DNA of 64,000 nt, from contig JAPOPW010000064.1 of assembly GCA_026712715.1 (NCBI GenBank), positions 1 through 64,000 on the forward strand, given 5' to 3'. How positions within the stretch are numbered: the first letter of the stretch is position 1; each line of letters begins with the position of its first letter. The notes under the pieces were generated by a model that was given only the letters and a program-made list of their open reading frames with translations, was not told where the DNA came from and ran no database searches. Shown piece by piece: positions 27,934 through 37,225 of the stretch. Source of the stretch: Immundisolibacterales bacterium. GTDB taxonomy: Bacteria; Pseudomonadota; Gammaproteobacteria; HK1. The translations under genes were made by a program, and so were the position numbers.

Positions 27934-30279
27934 CTATTCGCTGAGCGCCCGCCACACCGCCTGCGGGGTCGCGGGCATGTCGATGGCGTTCGTGCCGAGA
28001 GCGTCGGTGATCGCGTTCATGACCGCGGCCGGCGCCGCGATGGCCCCCGCCTCGCCGCATCCCTTGACTCCCAGGGGGTTGTGGGGACACGGGGTGCACG
28101 TGGTCTCGACCGTCATGTCCGGCAGGTCGTCCGCCCGCGGCATGGTGTAGTCCATGAACGAACCGGTCAGCAACTGGCCGTCCGCATCGTAGGCGCAGCC
28201 TTCGAGCAGCGCCTGCCCGACCCCGTGCGCCACCCCTCCGTGCACCTGACCCTCGACGATCATCGGGTTGACGACGTTGCCGAAGTCGTCGACGGCGACC
28301 CAGTTCACGATCTCGGTGGTCCCGGTCTCCGGATCCACTTCGACCTCGCACACGTGGGTGCCGGCCGGGAACGTGAAGTTCGCCGGATCGTAGAACCCGG
28401 TCTCCTCCAGGCCCGGCTCGAGCTCGTCGAGGGGGTAGTTGTGGGGCACGTAGGCGGAGAACGCGACCTCGGCGATGTTCATGCTGCGGTCGGTGCCCGC
28501 GACCGCGAAGTCTCCGCCGGAGAACTCGATGTCCTCCTCCGACGCCTCCAGGGTGAACGCCGCGATCTTGCGTCCCTTCGCGATGATCTTGTCCATCGCC
28601 TTGACGAGGGCGGAGCCGCCCACCGCGAGCGAGCGCGAACCGTACGTGCCCATGCCGAACGGCGTCTTCTCGGTGTCGCCGTGCACCACCTCGACGCTCT
28701 CGAACGGGACGCCGAGGTAGTCGGACACGAGCTGCGCGAACGTCGTCTCGTGCCCCTGTCCGTGGCTGTGCGACCCGGTGTAGACGAGCACGTTCCCGGT
28801 CGGGTTGAAGCGGATGCCGCCCGACTCCCAGAGGCCGACTCCGGCCCCGAGCGACCCGACCACCTGGGACGGGGCGATGCCGCAGGCCTCGATATAGGCG
28901 CTGAGGCCGATCCCGCGGAGCCTGCCCCTTGCGCTCGAGGCCTCGCGCCGGGCGGCGAAATCTCCGTAGTCCGCGATCTCGAGCGCGCGGTCGAGGGCGA
29001 GCCGGTAGTTCCCGGAGTCGTACTCGAGCGCGACTTTGGTGGGGTAGGGGAAGGCGTCGGCGGGAATGAAGTTGCGCCGCCGCAGCTCCGCGGCGTCGAT
29101 TCCCATCTCGCGTGCCGCCTGGTCGACGATGCGTTCCACCACGTAGGTCGCCTCCGGGCGCCCCGCCCCGCGCAGCGCGTCCACCGGGGTCGTGTTGGTG
29201 AACACCGCCTTGACCTCGCAGTAGATGGCCTCGGTGGTGTACTGGCCCTGGAGCAGGGTGCCGTACAGGTACGAAGGAACGCAGCTCGCGAAGGTCGAGA
29301 GATAGGCGCCCATGTTCGCGAGGGTCGAGACCTTGAGGCCGAGGAACCGGCCGTCCGCGTCGAGCGCGAGCTCGACGTGGGACTCGTGGTCGCGCCCGTG
29401 CGCGTCGGCGACGAAGGACTCGGAGCGGTCCGCCGTCCACTTGACGGGGCGGCCGATCTTTCCAGCGGCCCACAGGACCGCGGTCTCCTCCTGGTAGATG
29501 AAGATCTTGGAACCGAATCCGCCGCCGACGTCGGGGGCGATGACGTGCAGCTTGTGCTCCGGCGCGATCTGGATGAAGGCCGCGAGCACGAGGCGGTGAA
29601 TGTGCGGATTCTGGCTGGTGAGCCGCAGGGTGTAGTCGCCGCTCGCCGGGTTGAAGTCGCCGATCGCCGAACGCGGTTCCATCGCGTTCGGGATCAACCG
29701 GTTGTTGACGAGGTCCAGGCGGGCCACGTGATGGGCGCGGGCGAACGCGTCGTCCGTCGCCGCGCGATCGCCGATCTCCCAGTCGTAGCAGAGGTTCCCG
29801 GGCGCGTCGGAGTGGATCTGCGGAGCCCCGTCCGCGAGCGCATCGCGCATGGACACGACGGCCGGAAGCGGCGCGTAGCTCACCTCCACCTGCTCCGCGG
29901 CGTCGCGCGCCGCCCGTGCGCTCTCCGCGACCACGATGGCGATCGCGTCGCCTACGTGGCGAACCGTATCGACCGCGAGAACGGGGTGGGGCGGGGCCTT
30001 GTGCGGCTCGCCGTCCTTGCCCGTGACCTGCCAGCCGCAGATGAGCGTGCCGATCTCGTCCGCCGCGAGATCCGCGCCGGTCAGGACCGTCACCACCCCG
30101 GGCGCAGAGGCCGCGGCGGTCGTGTCCAGGGTGAACGAGGCGTGGGGGTGGGTCGACCGCACGAACGCGGCGTGCGTCTGATGGGGGAAGGTGGTGTCGT
30201 CGGTGTAGTCGCCGGACCCGGTGAGGAACCGTTGGTCTTCGGTGCGGGGCACGGAGGCCCCGATTCCGCTCTCAGCCAT
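27934..30279 (-). CDS. coxL: molybdopterin-binding large subunit, form II CoxL type
   Basis: A 781-residue molybdenum-cofactor subunit of the xanthine oxidase family. The signature [17 protein letters not shown] is at the start and [13 protein letters not shown] and [16 protein letters not shown] carry Moco-binding residues. The active-site loop reads [14 protein letters not shown]. True CO dehydrogenase (form I) has AYxCSFR; form II has AYRGAGR. So this is form II, with Leu in place of the usual Tyr, and CO oxidation is unlikely; an aldehyde or N-heterocycle hydroxylase is more probable. It starts 1 bp after the coxS stop. ATG at 30279 chosen over an upstream ATG-like start without homology. 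Confidence 0.92.
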   Translation of the reverse strand: MAESGIGASVPRTEDQRFLTGSGDYTDDTTFPHQTHAAFVRSTHPHASFTLDTTAAASAPGVVTVLTGADLAADEIGTLICGWQVTGKDGEPHKAPPHPVLAVDTVRHVGDAIAIVVAESARAARDAAEQVEVSYAPLPAVVSMRDALADGAPQIHSDAPGNLCYDWEIGDRAATDDAFARAHHVARLDLVNNRLIPNAMEPRSAIGDFNPASGDYTLRLTSQNPHIHRLVLAAFIQIAPEHKLHVIAPDVGGGFGSKIFIYQEETAVLWAAGKIGRPVKWTADRSESFVADAHGRDHESHVELALDADGRFLGLKVSTLANMGAYLSTFASCVPSYLYGTLLQGQYTTEAIYCEVKAVFTNTTPVDALRGAGRPEATYVVERIVDQAAREMGIDAAELRRRNFIPADAFPYPTKVALEYDSGNYRLALDRALEIADYGDFAARREASSARGRLRGIGLSAYIEACGIAPSQVVGSLGAGVGLWESGGIRFNPTGNVLVYTGSHSHGQGHETTFAQLVSDYLGVPFESVEVVHGDTEKTPFGMGTYGSRSLAVGGSALVKAMDKIIAKGRKIAAFTLEASEEDIEFSGGDFAVAGTDRSMNIAEVAFSAYVPHNYPLDELEPGLEETGFYDPANFTFPAGTHVCEVEVDPETGTTEIVNWVAVDDFGNVVNPMIVEGQVHGGVAHGVGQALLEGCAYDADGQLLTGSFMDYTMPRADDLPDMTVETTCTPCPHNPLGVKGCGEAGAIAAPAAVMNAITDALGTNAIDMPATPQAVWRALSE

Positions 30280-30280
30280 T

Positions 30281-30757
30281 TCAGCTACCTCCGCGCATCG
30301 TGCTCGCACCGGCGAGGATCGACTTCACGATGTTGTGATAGCCGGTGCATCGACAAAGATTTCCCTCCAGCCACTCGCGGACTTCGGGGCCCGTCGGATC
30401 GGGGTTGCGGGCCACCAGGTCGAGTGCGCTCATAACCATGCCGGGAGTGCAGAAGCCGCACTGCAGGCCATGGTTGTCGCGAAACGCCTCCTGCATGGGA
30501 TGGAGCTTTCCGCCCTCGGCCAGTCCTTCGATGGTGACGACGTCGGCGCCGTGCGCCTGGGTCGCGAGCATCGTGCACGCCTTGACGGAGCGCCCGTCCA
30601 CGTGCACGACGCACGCGCCGCACTGGCTGGTGTCGCAGCCCACGTGGGTTCCCGTCAAGCGCAGCGTCTCACGCAGCAGTTCCACCAGGAGAGTCCGATC
30701 CTCGACCTCCTCGGAGATCGCCCTCCCGTTCACGTTCATGGAGACATTTACCGGCAT
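30281..30757 (-). CDS. coxS: 2Fe-2S small subunit of the molybdenum hydroxylase
   Basis: A 158-residue subunit with two 2Fe-2S clusters. The plant-type ferredoxin cluster uses C41, C46, C49 and C61; the second uses C100, C103, C135 and C137 (CGFC and CRCTGY motifs). It relays electrons from the Mo site in CoxL to FAD in CoxM. The stop is 1 bp before coxL and the start is 5 bp after the coxG stop, so these genes are translationally linked. Starts at 30757 or at the ATG six codons on (30739). Confidence 0.96.
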   Translation of the reverse strand: MPVNVSMNVNGRAISEEVEDRTLLVELLRETLRLTGTHVGCDTSQCGACVVHVDGRSVKACTMLATQAHGADVVTIEGLAEGGKLHPMQEAFRDNHGLQCGFCTPGMVMSALDLVARNPDPTGPEVREWLEGNLCRCTGYHNIVKSILAGASTMRGGS

Positions 30758-30762
30758 GCGCC

Positions 30763-31245
30763 TTACTCCTCTTTCTCGTCCGGTTCGCCCTCCTCGGAGG
30801 GCGCCTCCGGCGTGACGATTTCCACGAAGCGGGAAAAGAAATCCGTTCCGAGCTTGCGGGCCGTCCCGCCGATGAGGCGTGAGCCCACCTGGGCGATCTT
30901 GCCCCCCGGCTGGACCCGCGCCACATATCGGAGGACGGTCCCGTCGTCCGCCGTCTCCAGGCTCACGTCCGCGCTTCCCGAAGCAAACCCGGCCGCGCCG
31001 CCCCGGCCTTCGCCGGAAAGAGTATAGCTTTCCGGAGGGTTCAGATTGGAGACCGCGATCCGGGTCCTGAAACGGGCCTTGACCGGCCCGACCTTCGCCA
31101 GCACGTCCGCGTCGAACTCGTTCTCGCTCACCCGTTCCAGGGTCTGGCAGCCGGGAATGCACCGGCCGAGGATCACCGGGTCGTTGAGCGCCTCGAACAC
31201 TGCCTCCCGGGGCAGGGGAACGTGGAATTCGCCGCTGAGATCCAT
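30763..31245 (-). CDS. coxG: CoxG-like SRPBCC-domain protein
   Basis: A 160-residue protein of the CoxG group (SRPBCC fold). [33 protein letters not shown] is its N-terminal signature, shared by CO dehydrogenase subunit G proteins, followed by [15 protein letters not shown] near the end and an acidic tail ([10 protein letters not shown]). CoxG can bind hydrophobic ligands, and in mycobacteria a CoxG homologue shuttles quinone between Mo hydroxylase and the membrane. First gene of the cox operon; divergent from the crotonase gene, with 128 bp between. Confidence 0.88.
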   Translation of the reverse strand: MDLSGEFHVPLPREAVFEALNDPVILGRCIPGCQTLERVSENEFDADVLAKVGPVKARFRTRIAVSNLNPPESYTLSGEGRGGAAGFASGSADVSLETADDGTVLRYVARVQPGGKIAQVGSRLIGGTARKLGTDFFSRFVEIVTPEAPSEEGEPDEKEE

Positions 31246-31373
31246 GTGGTTCCGCTCCGGTCGGACGGCCGAAGTATAGCCCGGAATGCGGTCCGGTCCG
31301 CCGGCCGGCGCGCGCCTCCCGCGGGCCGTGCTAACGTTGACGGGCCAGGGCGCACACACCGGGAAGCAATGCG

Positions 31374-32183
31374 ATGACGGACCCCTACGGAGGCTATGAA
31401 CGCCTGACTTTCGACCGGCCCGAGGAGCGAATCCTCCGGGTGACGTTCAACCGGCCCGAGCGCTACAACGCGCTCGATGCGGTCGGCCATCGAGAGCTCA
31501 CCTATCTGTGGCCGAAGGTCGACGCGGACCCGGACATCGACTGCGTGATCCTGACCGGAGCCGGGCGCGCGTTCTCGGCGGGCGGGGACTTCGATCTCAT
31601 CGAGCGGAACATGGAGTCCTTCGACCACCTGGTGGAGACGTGGAAGGAGGCGCGGGCCCTCGTATACAACATCCTCGACTGCAACAAGCCCCTCGTGTCC
31701 GCGATCAACGGTCCGGCGGTCGGAGCGGGTCTCGTCGCGGGACTGCTCTGCGACGTGTCCATCGCGGCGCGCTCCGCCCGGATCACCGACGGCCACACCC
31801 GGCTCGGGGTGGCGGCGGGTGATCATGCCGCAATCGTCTGGCCGCTTCTTTGCGGGATGGCCAAGGCGAAGTACTACCTCATGACGTGCGACGTTCTCAC
31901 CGGAGCGGAGGCCGAACGCATCGGTCTCGTGTCGCTGTGCGTGGACGACGACGCGCTCCAGGAGAAGGCGCTGGAAGTGGCGCGCAAGCTCGCCCGGGGC
32001 GCTCCGTCGGCGATTCGCTGGACCAAGCACGCGCTCAACAACTGGCTGCGGATGGCCGGTCCCACTTTCGACACCTCGCTCGCGCTCGAGATGCTGGGTT
32101 TCGCGAGCCCGGAGGTGCGCGAGGGCCTCGCGTCGCTGCGCGAGAAGCGCGAACCGGACTTTCCGCGAGGCTCGCCGGTGTGA
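31374..32183 (+). CDS. enoyl-CoA hydratase/isomerase (crotonase) family protein
   Basis: A 269-residue crotonase-fold protein. [10 protein letters not shown] and the oxyanion-hole segments [11 protein letters not shown] and [22 protein letters not shown] are clear. The second catalytic region reads [17 protein letters not shown]: Asp and His occupy the position where ordinary hydratases have a Glu, so chemistry may not be plain hydration. It acts on a CoA thioester, perhaps related to the divergent Mo hydroxylase operon. Ends 488 bp before the next gene; that gap holds a palindromic element and a promoter. Confidence 0.9.
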   Translation: MTDPYGGYERLTFDRPEERILRVTFNRPERYNALDAVGHRELTYLWPKVDADPDIDCVILTGAGRAFSAGGDFDLIERNMESFDHLVETWKEARALVYNILDCNKPLVSAINGPAVGAGLVAGLLCDVSIAARSARITDGHTRLGVAAGDHAAIVWPLLCGMAKAKYYLMTCDVLTGAEAERIGLVSLCVDDDALQEKALEVARKLARGAPSAIRWTKHALNNWLRMAGPTFDTSLALEMLGFASPEVREGLASLREKREPDFPRGSPV

Positions 32184-32382
32184 ACCGGACGCCTCCGGGA
32201 ACGGTTTCCGGTGCCGCGGCGTGCGGGGGCGGGCACGTGGAACCGGGGAACGCGGCGGCCCGCGGGAGCCTGATGCGGGTGTGAACGCCGCACCGCGCCC
32301 CGTCTGCGCGGCGGCCCGCCGCCGCCCGTCAAGAGGACCGCGCGGACCTGCCGTCGACCGAACCGCCCCGGAGCGAGGACCG

Positions 32383-32546
32383 TTTCACGCGGACGGGCCG
32401 ATGCTCGTCTCCCCCCGGGAGAGGGGCTTAGGGGGAGGGAAGGACGATCGTCGGCCCGCCGGCGGGGAGATTCCTCTGCACCGGCCCCACTCCCGGGGAG
32501 AGAGAGGAGAATGCACGCACGCTCCCTGCCGCCGGCCAGCGTGAAA
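32383..32546. repeat. 164-bp palindromic element with terminal inverted repeats
   Basis: Ends are TTTCACGC (32383-32390) and GCGTGAAA (32539-32546), perfect inverted 8-mers with partial complementarity for about 10 bp further in. Inside is a long imperfect hairpin: GCCGATGCTCGTC (32397-32409) pairs with GACGATCGTCGGC (32443-32455), and CTCCCCC with GGGGGAG within it; next comes the palindrome CCCGCCGGCGGG (32455-32466) and a second CTCCCGGGGAGAG-like unit. It looks like a REP- or MITE-type element in the 32184-32671 intergenic region. No ORF inside. Confidence 0.55.
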
Positions 32547-32572
32547 TGTCCCTGCCGTCCGGCATTGCACAG

Positions 32573-32601
32573 GTTCGCGGGAGCTCGATAAGAGCTATAA
32601 T
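32573..32601 (+). promoter_or_regulatory. candidate promoter of the ferritin-like/speDE operon
   Basis: TATAAT at 32596-32601 is a perfect -10 box in the context GCTATAATTGC. The -35 region 17 bp before it (GTTCGC) is weak. Transcription would start near 32608, about 64 nt before the GTG of the first gene. It is the only TATAAT in a long GC-rich region and lies just outside the palindromic element. Confidence 0.6.
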
Positions 32602-32671
32602 TGCCGGTCCGGCGGACGGCGGACCGCAGGTCCCCGTCCGCCACTCGGCGACGGCGAAGAGGAGGCGGCGA

Positions 32672-33370
32672 GTGGCCGAGCCCCGCATGTATCCCGGTAC
32701 GGGGCAGGACGAACGGACCACGTTCGCGCCCTATTCCGCGTTCGACATCCCGGCCGATCTGCGCGAGCTCCATGGCCGCTACGATGTCGAGGCGGTCGCC
32801 CGGCGGGTGCGGAACTTCCGGTACGCCGAAGAGTGGATCATGATGATTCTCGGGGGCTGGGTCGCGACCGTGCCCGAGCTTCCGGTGAAGACCGGGCTCG
32901 GCCGGATCATCTGGGAGTCGGCGCAGGCGGCCGACAAGCTCGGCAATCGGCTGCCCGAGCTTCGGTGCGGCACCCGTTCGGTAGCCGCATCGGAAGCGCC
33001 GAACGAGGGTTTCGCGGCGTTCGTCCGTTCGGTCGCGGAGCCCGAGTCCCCCGCGCAGACCATCGAGAAGCTGACCGGGGTCTTCGACGTGTTCCTCCCC
33101 CACCTCGCGGAGAGCTACCGGCGCATGGCGTCGGAGACCGATCCGATCGCGGACGCGCCGACCATCAAGATCCTCGACGAATCGCTGGTGGACGCGCGCC
33201 GGCACATCGCCTGGGGCCGCGAAGTATTGGATACGCTTTGTCGGGGACGAGAAGAGAGGGAACGCCGAAGCCGGCGGCGGTCGATGCTCGAGGCCTGCCT
33301 CGTCGCGTGCGGAGGAGTCACCGGAGAGCTGACCGTGGCCGGGGAGTTCGAGCCTGGACAAGGGAGCTGA
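32672..33370 (+). CDS. uncharacterised ferritin-like helical protein
   Basis: A 232-residue soluble, mostly helical protein that I do not recognise with certainty. The pattern [42 protein letters not shown] and [16 protein letters not shown] is like the helices of the ferritin-like DUF455 group encoded by the next gene, but most metal-ligand E-x-x-H pairs are missing, so it could be a degenerate partner subunit. GTG at 32672 is preceded by GAGGAGG at the right spacing; ATG at 32687 is the alternative. It ends 4 bp before the next ferritin-like gene and is the first gene of a four-gene unit ending in speD-speE. Confidence 0.7.
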   Translation: MAEPRMYPGTGQDERTTFAPYSAFDIPADLRELHGRYDVEAVARRVRNFRYAEEWIMMILGGWVATVPELPVKTGLGRIIWESAQAADKLGNRLPELRCGTRSVAASEAPNEGFAAFVRSVAEPESPAQTIEKLTGVFDVFLPHLAESYRRMASETDPIADAPTIKILDESLVDARRHIAWGREVLDTLCRGREERERRSRRRSMLEACLVACGGVTGELTVAGEFEPGQGS

Positions 33371-33374
33371 AGGC

Positions 33375-34358
33375 ATGAAGAGATTCATCTCGCACGAGGA
33401 GCTTGCACGCGACAGCCGGTTCAAGCGGGCGTCCTCGCGTGGCCGGCTGCTCGAATCGCTGCCGGATGACGTGGACGGAGTGGTCGCGCTCCTCGAGCAG
33501 GTCGCTCCGAAGCTGCGCGAGCGGGTGAAGGGCACGGAGCTCGAGCCGGTGTTCGACGAGCTCGGACCGGGCTACCTCTTCCTCACCCAGTTCGGGGCGC
33601 TGCGCCCCGAGGATCCCAACGTGGAAGTGCAGCTCAAGATGCGCCTGCACAGCATCTTCGTGGGCGAGATGCAGGCGCTCGAGGGAGCGGGACGCACCCT
33701 CTGGGATTTTCCGGACGCACCCTGGGAGTTCCGGATGAACATGGCCCGCCAGTGCTGGGACGAATCGCGGCACTGCCAGGTCTTCGAGAAGCTGCTCGAT
33801 CACGTCGGGGTCGGGGTCGGCGACTATCCGGAGGCCACCGTCCTCTTCGAAGCGGCGTGCGCGGACGATCCGACCCTGCGGGTCGCCGGGGTGAACCGAT
33901 GCCTCGAAGGGCTCGCGTGCGACGCCTTCCGGGCGATGATCGAGTACGCGAAGGAAGCCGACGATCCGGTCATGGAGCAGGCCATCGACTTCGTCCTCGC
34001 CGACGAGCTGACCCACGTACGCTTCGGGAGCAACTGGGTCAAGCAGTTCACCCGCGACAATCCCGAGAAGTTCAAGGAGGCGAAAGCGTTCCAGCGCGAG
34101 GTGGAGCGCCGGTTCTCCGTCGGCTCCGGCCGGTCGGGACGCGGCGACGCGACGATCGGCATTGCACGCGAGGAACGCCTCGAGGCCGGGTTCACCGAGG
34201 AGGAGCTGCGCGAGATCGCGGAGATCGCGGACCGGGGCCCGAGCCGGGGCACCCTCGTCGAGGCGGCAACCGTGCTCAAGGCCCGGCACCACGCACGCCT
34301 GCGCGGCGAGCCGGTGGAGTCGATTCCGGGACCGGCCGTAACGGCCGCCGCGGACTGA
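33375..34358 (+). CDS. DUF455 ferritin-like diiron-type protein
   Basis: A 327-residue ferritin-like helical-bundle protein. Candidate diiron ligands stand out: Glu in [19 protein letters not shown], then [11 protein letters not shown] (E-x-x-H), Glu in [13 protein letters not shown]-like helix three, and DELTHVRFG (E-x-x-H). This is the pattern of the DUF455 family, whose enzymatic role is unknown. A charged C-terminal part ([21 protein letters not shown]) follows. It is 4 bp after the preceding gene and 25 bp before speD. The company of polyamine genes hints at a role linked to them, but that is inference. Confidence 0.82.
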   Translation: MKRFISHEELARDSRFKRASSRGRLLESLPDDVDGVVALLEQVAPKLRERVKGTELEPVFDELGPGYLFLTQFGALRPEDPNVEVQLKMRLHSIFVGEMQALEGAGRTLWDFPDAPWEFRMNMARQCWDESRHCQVFEKLLDHVGVGVGDYPEATVLFEAACADDPTLRVAGVNRCLEGLACDAFRAMIEYAKEADDPVMEQAIDFVLADELTHVRFGSNWVKQFTRDNPEKFKEAKAFQREVERRFSVGSGRSGRGDATIGIAREERLEAGFTEEELREIAEIADRGPSRGTLVEAATVLKARHHARLRGEPVESIPGPAVTAAAD

Positions 34359-34383
34359 GCCGCGGAGCGGGGCCGGAACTTCG

Positions 34384-34893
34384 ATGCAGGCGAATTGGGA
34401 ACCCCTGGCACTCCGGGAGACGCACCTCCCCGAGGAGGAGTGGAGCGGGCGGGGGCCGGAGCGGGGGCCGGAAATCCGGTCCTTCTGCGACGACGCCGTC
34501 CGCGAAGCGGTCGCCATCGCCGACGATCACTTCACCGAGAAGGACGGGACGGTGTTCGCGGGCACCCACGTGCTTCTCGACGTCTGGGGCGCGCACCACC
34601 TCGACGATCCGGAGTACATCGAGCGCGCGATGCGCCGGGCGGCCGCGGCATCGGGTGCGACGGTGCTCCATGTTCACCTCCATCGCTTCGGCGACGGCGG
34701 CGGGGTTACCGGGGTGGCGGTGCTGGCCGAGTCCCACATCAGCGTCCATACCTGGCCCGAGCGGGGCTTCGCGGCCTTCGACGTGTTCATGTGCGGCCGG
34801 TGCCGGCCCGAGCTCGCGGCGGAAACGCTCCGGAGCGCCCTCGATCCGGAGCGCGCCGAAACGTCGATCACCCGCCGGGGGGTCGTGGCCTGA
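34384..34893 (+). CDS. speD: S-adenosylmethionine decarboxylase proenzyme
   Basis: A 169-residue SpeD of the bacterial class 1 type. It self-processes in the conserved LAESHISVHTWPE segment; the Ser after Glu (about residue 117) becomes the pyruvoyl group. Catalytic Cys lies in FMCGRCRPE. The first ~45 residues are a non-conserved extension, then GTHVLLDVWGAHHLDD begins the domain. It makes decarboxylated SAM, the aminopropyl donor for SpeE. The stop TGA overlaps the apparent CTG start of speE. Confidence 0.95.
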   Translation: MQANWEPLALRETHLPEEEWSGRGPERGPEIRSFCDDAVREAVAIADDHFTEKDGTVFAGTHVLLDVWGAHHLDDPEYIERAMRRAAAASGATVLHVHLHRFGDGGGVTGVAVLAESHISVHTWPERGFAAFDVFMCGRCRPELAAETLRSALDPERAETSITRRGVVA

Positions 34894-35750
34894 GCACCCC
34901 CCGGGCGTTCGCGGAGACGCTCTTCGACGGTTATCGGCAGGAGCTCCGGGTCGAGCGCGTCTACCTCGAACGGAACACCGATCTCCAGTCCCTCCTCATC
35001 TTCCACAACCGGTGCTTCGGGAGGGTCATGGTGCTCGACGGCATCGTGCAGACCACCGAGGGGGACGAGTTCATCTATCACGAAATGCTGGCGCACGTGC
35101 CCCTGTTCGCGCACGGGACCGCGCGCCGCGTGCTCGTCGTCGGCGGCGGGGACGGGGGAATGCTCCGCGAGGTGCTTCGCCACCGTGAGGTCGAGCGCGC
35201 CGTGCAGGTGGAGGTCGATTCCGCAGTGATCGACATGTGCCGGGAGCATCTTCCGAACCACTCCGCGGGTGCGTTCGACGACCCGCGGGTCGAGATCGTC
35301 ATCGCGGACGGCGCGCGTTTCGTTTCCGAAACCCGCGAACGGTTCGACGTCATCATCTCCGACTCGACGGACCCGGTTGGCCCCGGTACCGCTCTTTTCC
35401 GTCCCGAGTTCCATGCGGCGTGCCGCCGCTGCCTTTCTCCGGGGGGCGTGCTGGTCACCCAGAACGGGGTGGCGTTTCTCCAGCCGGAGGTCGCACGCAA
35501 TTCGGCCCGCAGTTTCTCCCGGACGTTCCGCGACTGGCACTTCTTCAGTGCCGCGGTGCCGACCTATGCGGGCGGCGTCATGCTCTTCGGATGGGCGACG
35601 GACGACCCGGCCCTGCGGGAGGTTCCGGTCGAGACCATTCGCGAACGCTACGCGCCGTCCGGCATTCGTACCCGTTACTACAACCCCGAAGTGCACGTCG
35701 CTTCGTTCGCGCTCCCGCAGTACGTGCGCGAGCTCGTCGGCAAGGACTGA
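34890..35750 (+). CDS. speE: spermidine synthase
   Basis: A 286-residue aminopropyltransferase (E. coli SpeE is 288). FGRVMVLDGIVQTTEGDEFIYHEML, the SAM-type GGGDGGMLREVLRH and the ISDSTDPVGPG segment are all present. It transfers an aminopropyl group from decarboxylated SAM to putrescine. There is no ATG, GTG or TTG start near the N-terminus: the first in-frame ATG is residue 47, inside the conserved core, and the usual beginning aligns to CTG at 34890. That CTG overlaps the speD stop as CTGA. Translation probably starts there by coupling, or at a distant upstream GTG inside speD. Confidence 0.93.
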   Translation: MSTPRAFAETLFDGYRQELRVERVYLERNTDLQSLLIFHNRCFGRVMVLDGIVQTTEGDEFIYHEMLAHVPLFAHGTARRVLVVGGGDGGMLREVLRHREVERAVQVEVDSAVIDMCREHLPNHSAGAFDDPRVEIVIADGARFVSETRERFDVIISDSTDPVGPGTALFRPEFHAACRRCLSPGGVLVTQNGVAFLQPEVARNSARSFSRTFRDWHFFSAAVPTYAGGVMLFGWATDDPALREVPVETIRERYAPSGIRTRYYNPEVHVASFALPQYVRELVGKD

Positions 35751-35889
35751 TCGACGAGCCCGCCGTGCGGGCCCCGCCGAGACCGGGCGAAGGGATGTCC
35801 GGGGCGGCGGCGAACGGTCCGGAGGGCCGCTTCGCCCGTGACTCGTTCGCGATTGCGCGGTGGCGGGACGATGGGGTTGCCGCAGGCGC

Positions 35890-35918
35890 CCGGCCCGGCC
35901 GGCGGCGGGCCGGGCCGG
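35890..35918. terminator. strong hairpin between convergent speE and VOC genes
   Basis: CCGGCCCGGCC (35890-35900) and GGCCGGGCCGG (35908-35918) form a perfect 11-bp GC stem with a 7-nt loop. It lies 6 bp beyond the VOC-gene stop and 139 bp after speE. No T-tract on either side, so it is a hairpin-only or Rho-assisted terminator at best. Confidence 0.5.
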
Positions 35919-35924
35919 TAGCGG

Positions 35925-36857
35925 TCAGATCTCCTCGCGGGCGTCGAAGTGCACGAGGATCCCGCCGAGCGCGGCGGGGTGGATGAAGCCGATCATGGCC
36001 CGCCTCGAGCCGGGCCGCCCGCGGTCGTCGATCATCCGGCAGCCCGCCTCCCGCGCGCGGCGCAATGCGTCGTCAGCGTCGGGGACCTTGAACGCGACAT
36101 GGTGGAGTCCCGGTCCGCGACGGTCGACGTAGCGGGCGAGGGTCCCCATGTCCTGGCGGGTATCGCCGCGCTCGCCATGCTGCACGTCCGGTGCGTCCGG
36201 GCCGAACTCGAGCGGCTCGATGACCTCGAGCTCGGTGTCGCCGATGGTGATGAAGACGACCCGTCCGCCTCCCACCCGGCGAGGAGGGCGGTTGTGGTAC
36301 ACGATGCCGTACTTGTCGGAGGTGAAGCTCTCGACCGCGATGGATACCTCGACGTCGCTCTGACGGCTCTCCACCTCGTAACCGAGCTTGCCGGCGAAGC
36401 AGGCCTCGGTCCCCGCGCAGTCGTTGGTGGAGATCCCGATGTGGTCGAAGCGTTCGACCCATCCCGAGGGCGGCGGGAGGTCGAGCGGCGGACTTAACCG
36501 GGCGAGGACCCCGCGCGTCTCGGCAGGATCGAGGTCGAAGGCTTCGCCGCCACCGAGCGCGGCCCGCGAGGCGCCCGCCCCCACCCCGGCCGCCGCCGCC
36601 GCATCGCGGACCGCGGCCGGGTCCGAGGCGGCGAGGGCGAAGTGGTGGATTCCCGTGCGGTCCGTGCCGTCGACCCCGGGGTCTCCCGGCTCGAAGAGGG
36701 CGAGCGCGCTCCGCCCGACCGAGAACACGGGAACGTCCTGTCCGTCCGGGCCCGGAAGGTCGGTCCGCGGCAGATCGAGAACGTTCGTGAAAACGGCGGC
36801 GGCCGCGTCGATGTCCCTGGTGACGGCGGCTACGTAGGCGAGTTCACTGGTGAGCAT
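35925..36857 (-). CDS. two-domain VOC family protein
   Basis: A 310-residue protein with two vicinal-oxygen-chelate modules. The first covers about residues 5-120; the second starts at ERFDHIGIST near 132 and has GLHHVAFKVPDADDALRRAREAG and AMIGFIHPAALGGILVHFDARE. The second half resembles methylmalonyl-CoA epimerase and HPPD-like proteins, but the last metal-ligand position, normally Glu in GGVLVEL, is His here (LVHF). Function is not assigned. It is divergent from the TRAP transporter operon over 368 bp and may handle a related metabolite. Confidence 0.8.
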   Translation of the reverse strand: MLTSELAYVAAVTRDIDAAAAVFTNVLDLPRTDLPGPDGQDVPVFSVGRSALALFEPGDPGVDGTDRTGIHHFALAASDPAAVRDAAAAAGVGAGASRAALGGGEAFDLDPAETRGVLARLSPPLDLPPPSGWVERFDHIGISTNDCAGTEACFAGKLGYEVESRQSDVEVSIAVESFTSDKYGIVYHNRPPRRVGGGRVVFITIGDTELEVIEPLEFGPDAPDVQHGERGDTRQDMGTLARYVDRRGPGLHHVAFKVPDADDALRRAREAGCRMIDDRGRPGSRRAMIGFIHPAALGGILVHFDAREEI

Positions 36858-37225
36858 TCAAAGGTTCCTCGTTGGTTTGCCTGCCGGCGCAAGGTCCGGC
36901 GCCGCCGTCGTCTGCCCGCGCCGGTCGTCGGGCATGGTGGCGGCTTCCCGATCGAACCGGGATGCGGCGGACGGGTCCGGACCCGCCGCGCGGGCGCCCC
37001 GGCGACCCCGTGGCCACCACGTCCCGGCATCCCCGGTCATCCCCGTCCGACTCCTCCGATGTACCCGCCGGGGGAGACGCGACTATACTCGGGACGCTGC
37101 CGCTACCGCCTGTTTCGGAGTGGATGCCGTCCCCGGGGGATCGCGCGGCACGATTTCGGCGCTGCGCCCGGCCGCGGGGGCGGGCCGAGGAATCGAGGCT
37201 GAAATTCACCTGGGAGAGAAACGAA
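36858..37225. other. 368-bp divergent intergenic region, VOC / TRAP
   Basis: No gene. On the plus strand TATACT at 37084-37089 could be a -10 box for dctP, about 135 nt before its ATG, but no good -35 is seen. GC-rich with short palindromes; no operator could be identified. Confidence 0.35.

Noticed and set aside
27934-30279. Bona fide aerobic CO dehydrogenase
   Set aside because: The large subunit lacks the form I AYxCSFR loop with its Cys; the loop is form II.
34359-34383. SAM or polyamine riboswitch before speD
   Set aside because: Only 25 bp separate it from the previous gene, with no room for a riboswitch fold.
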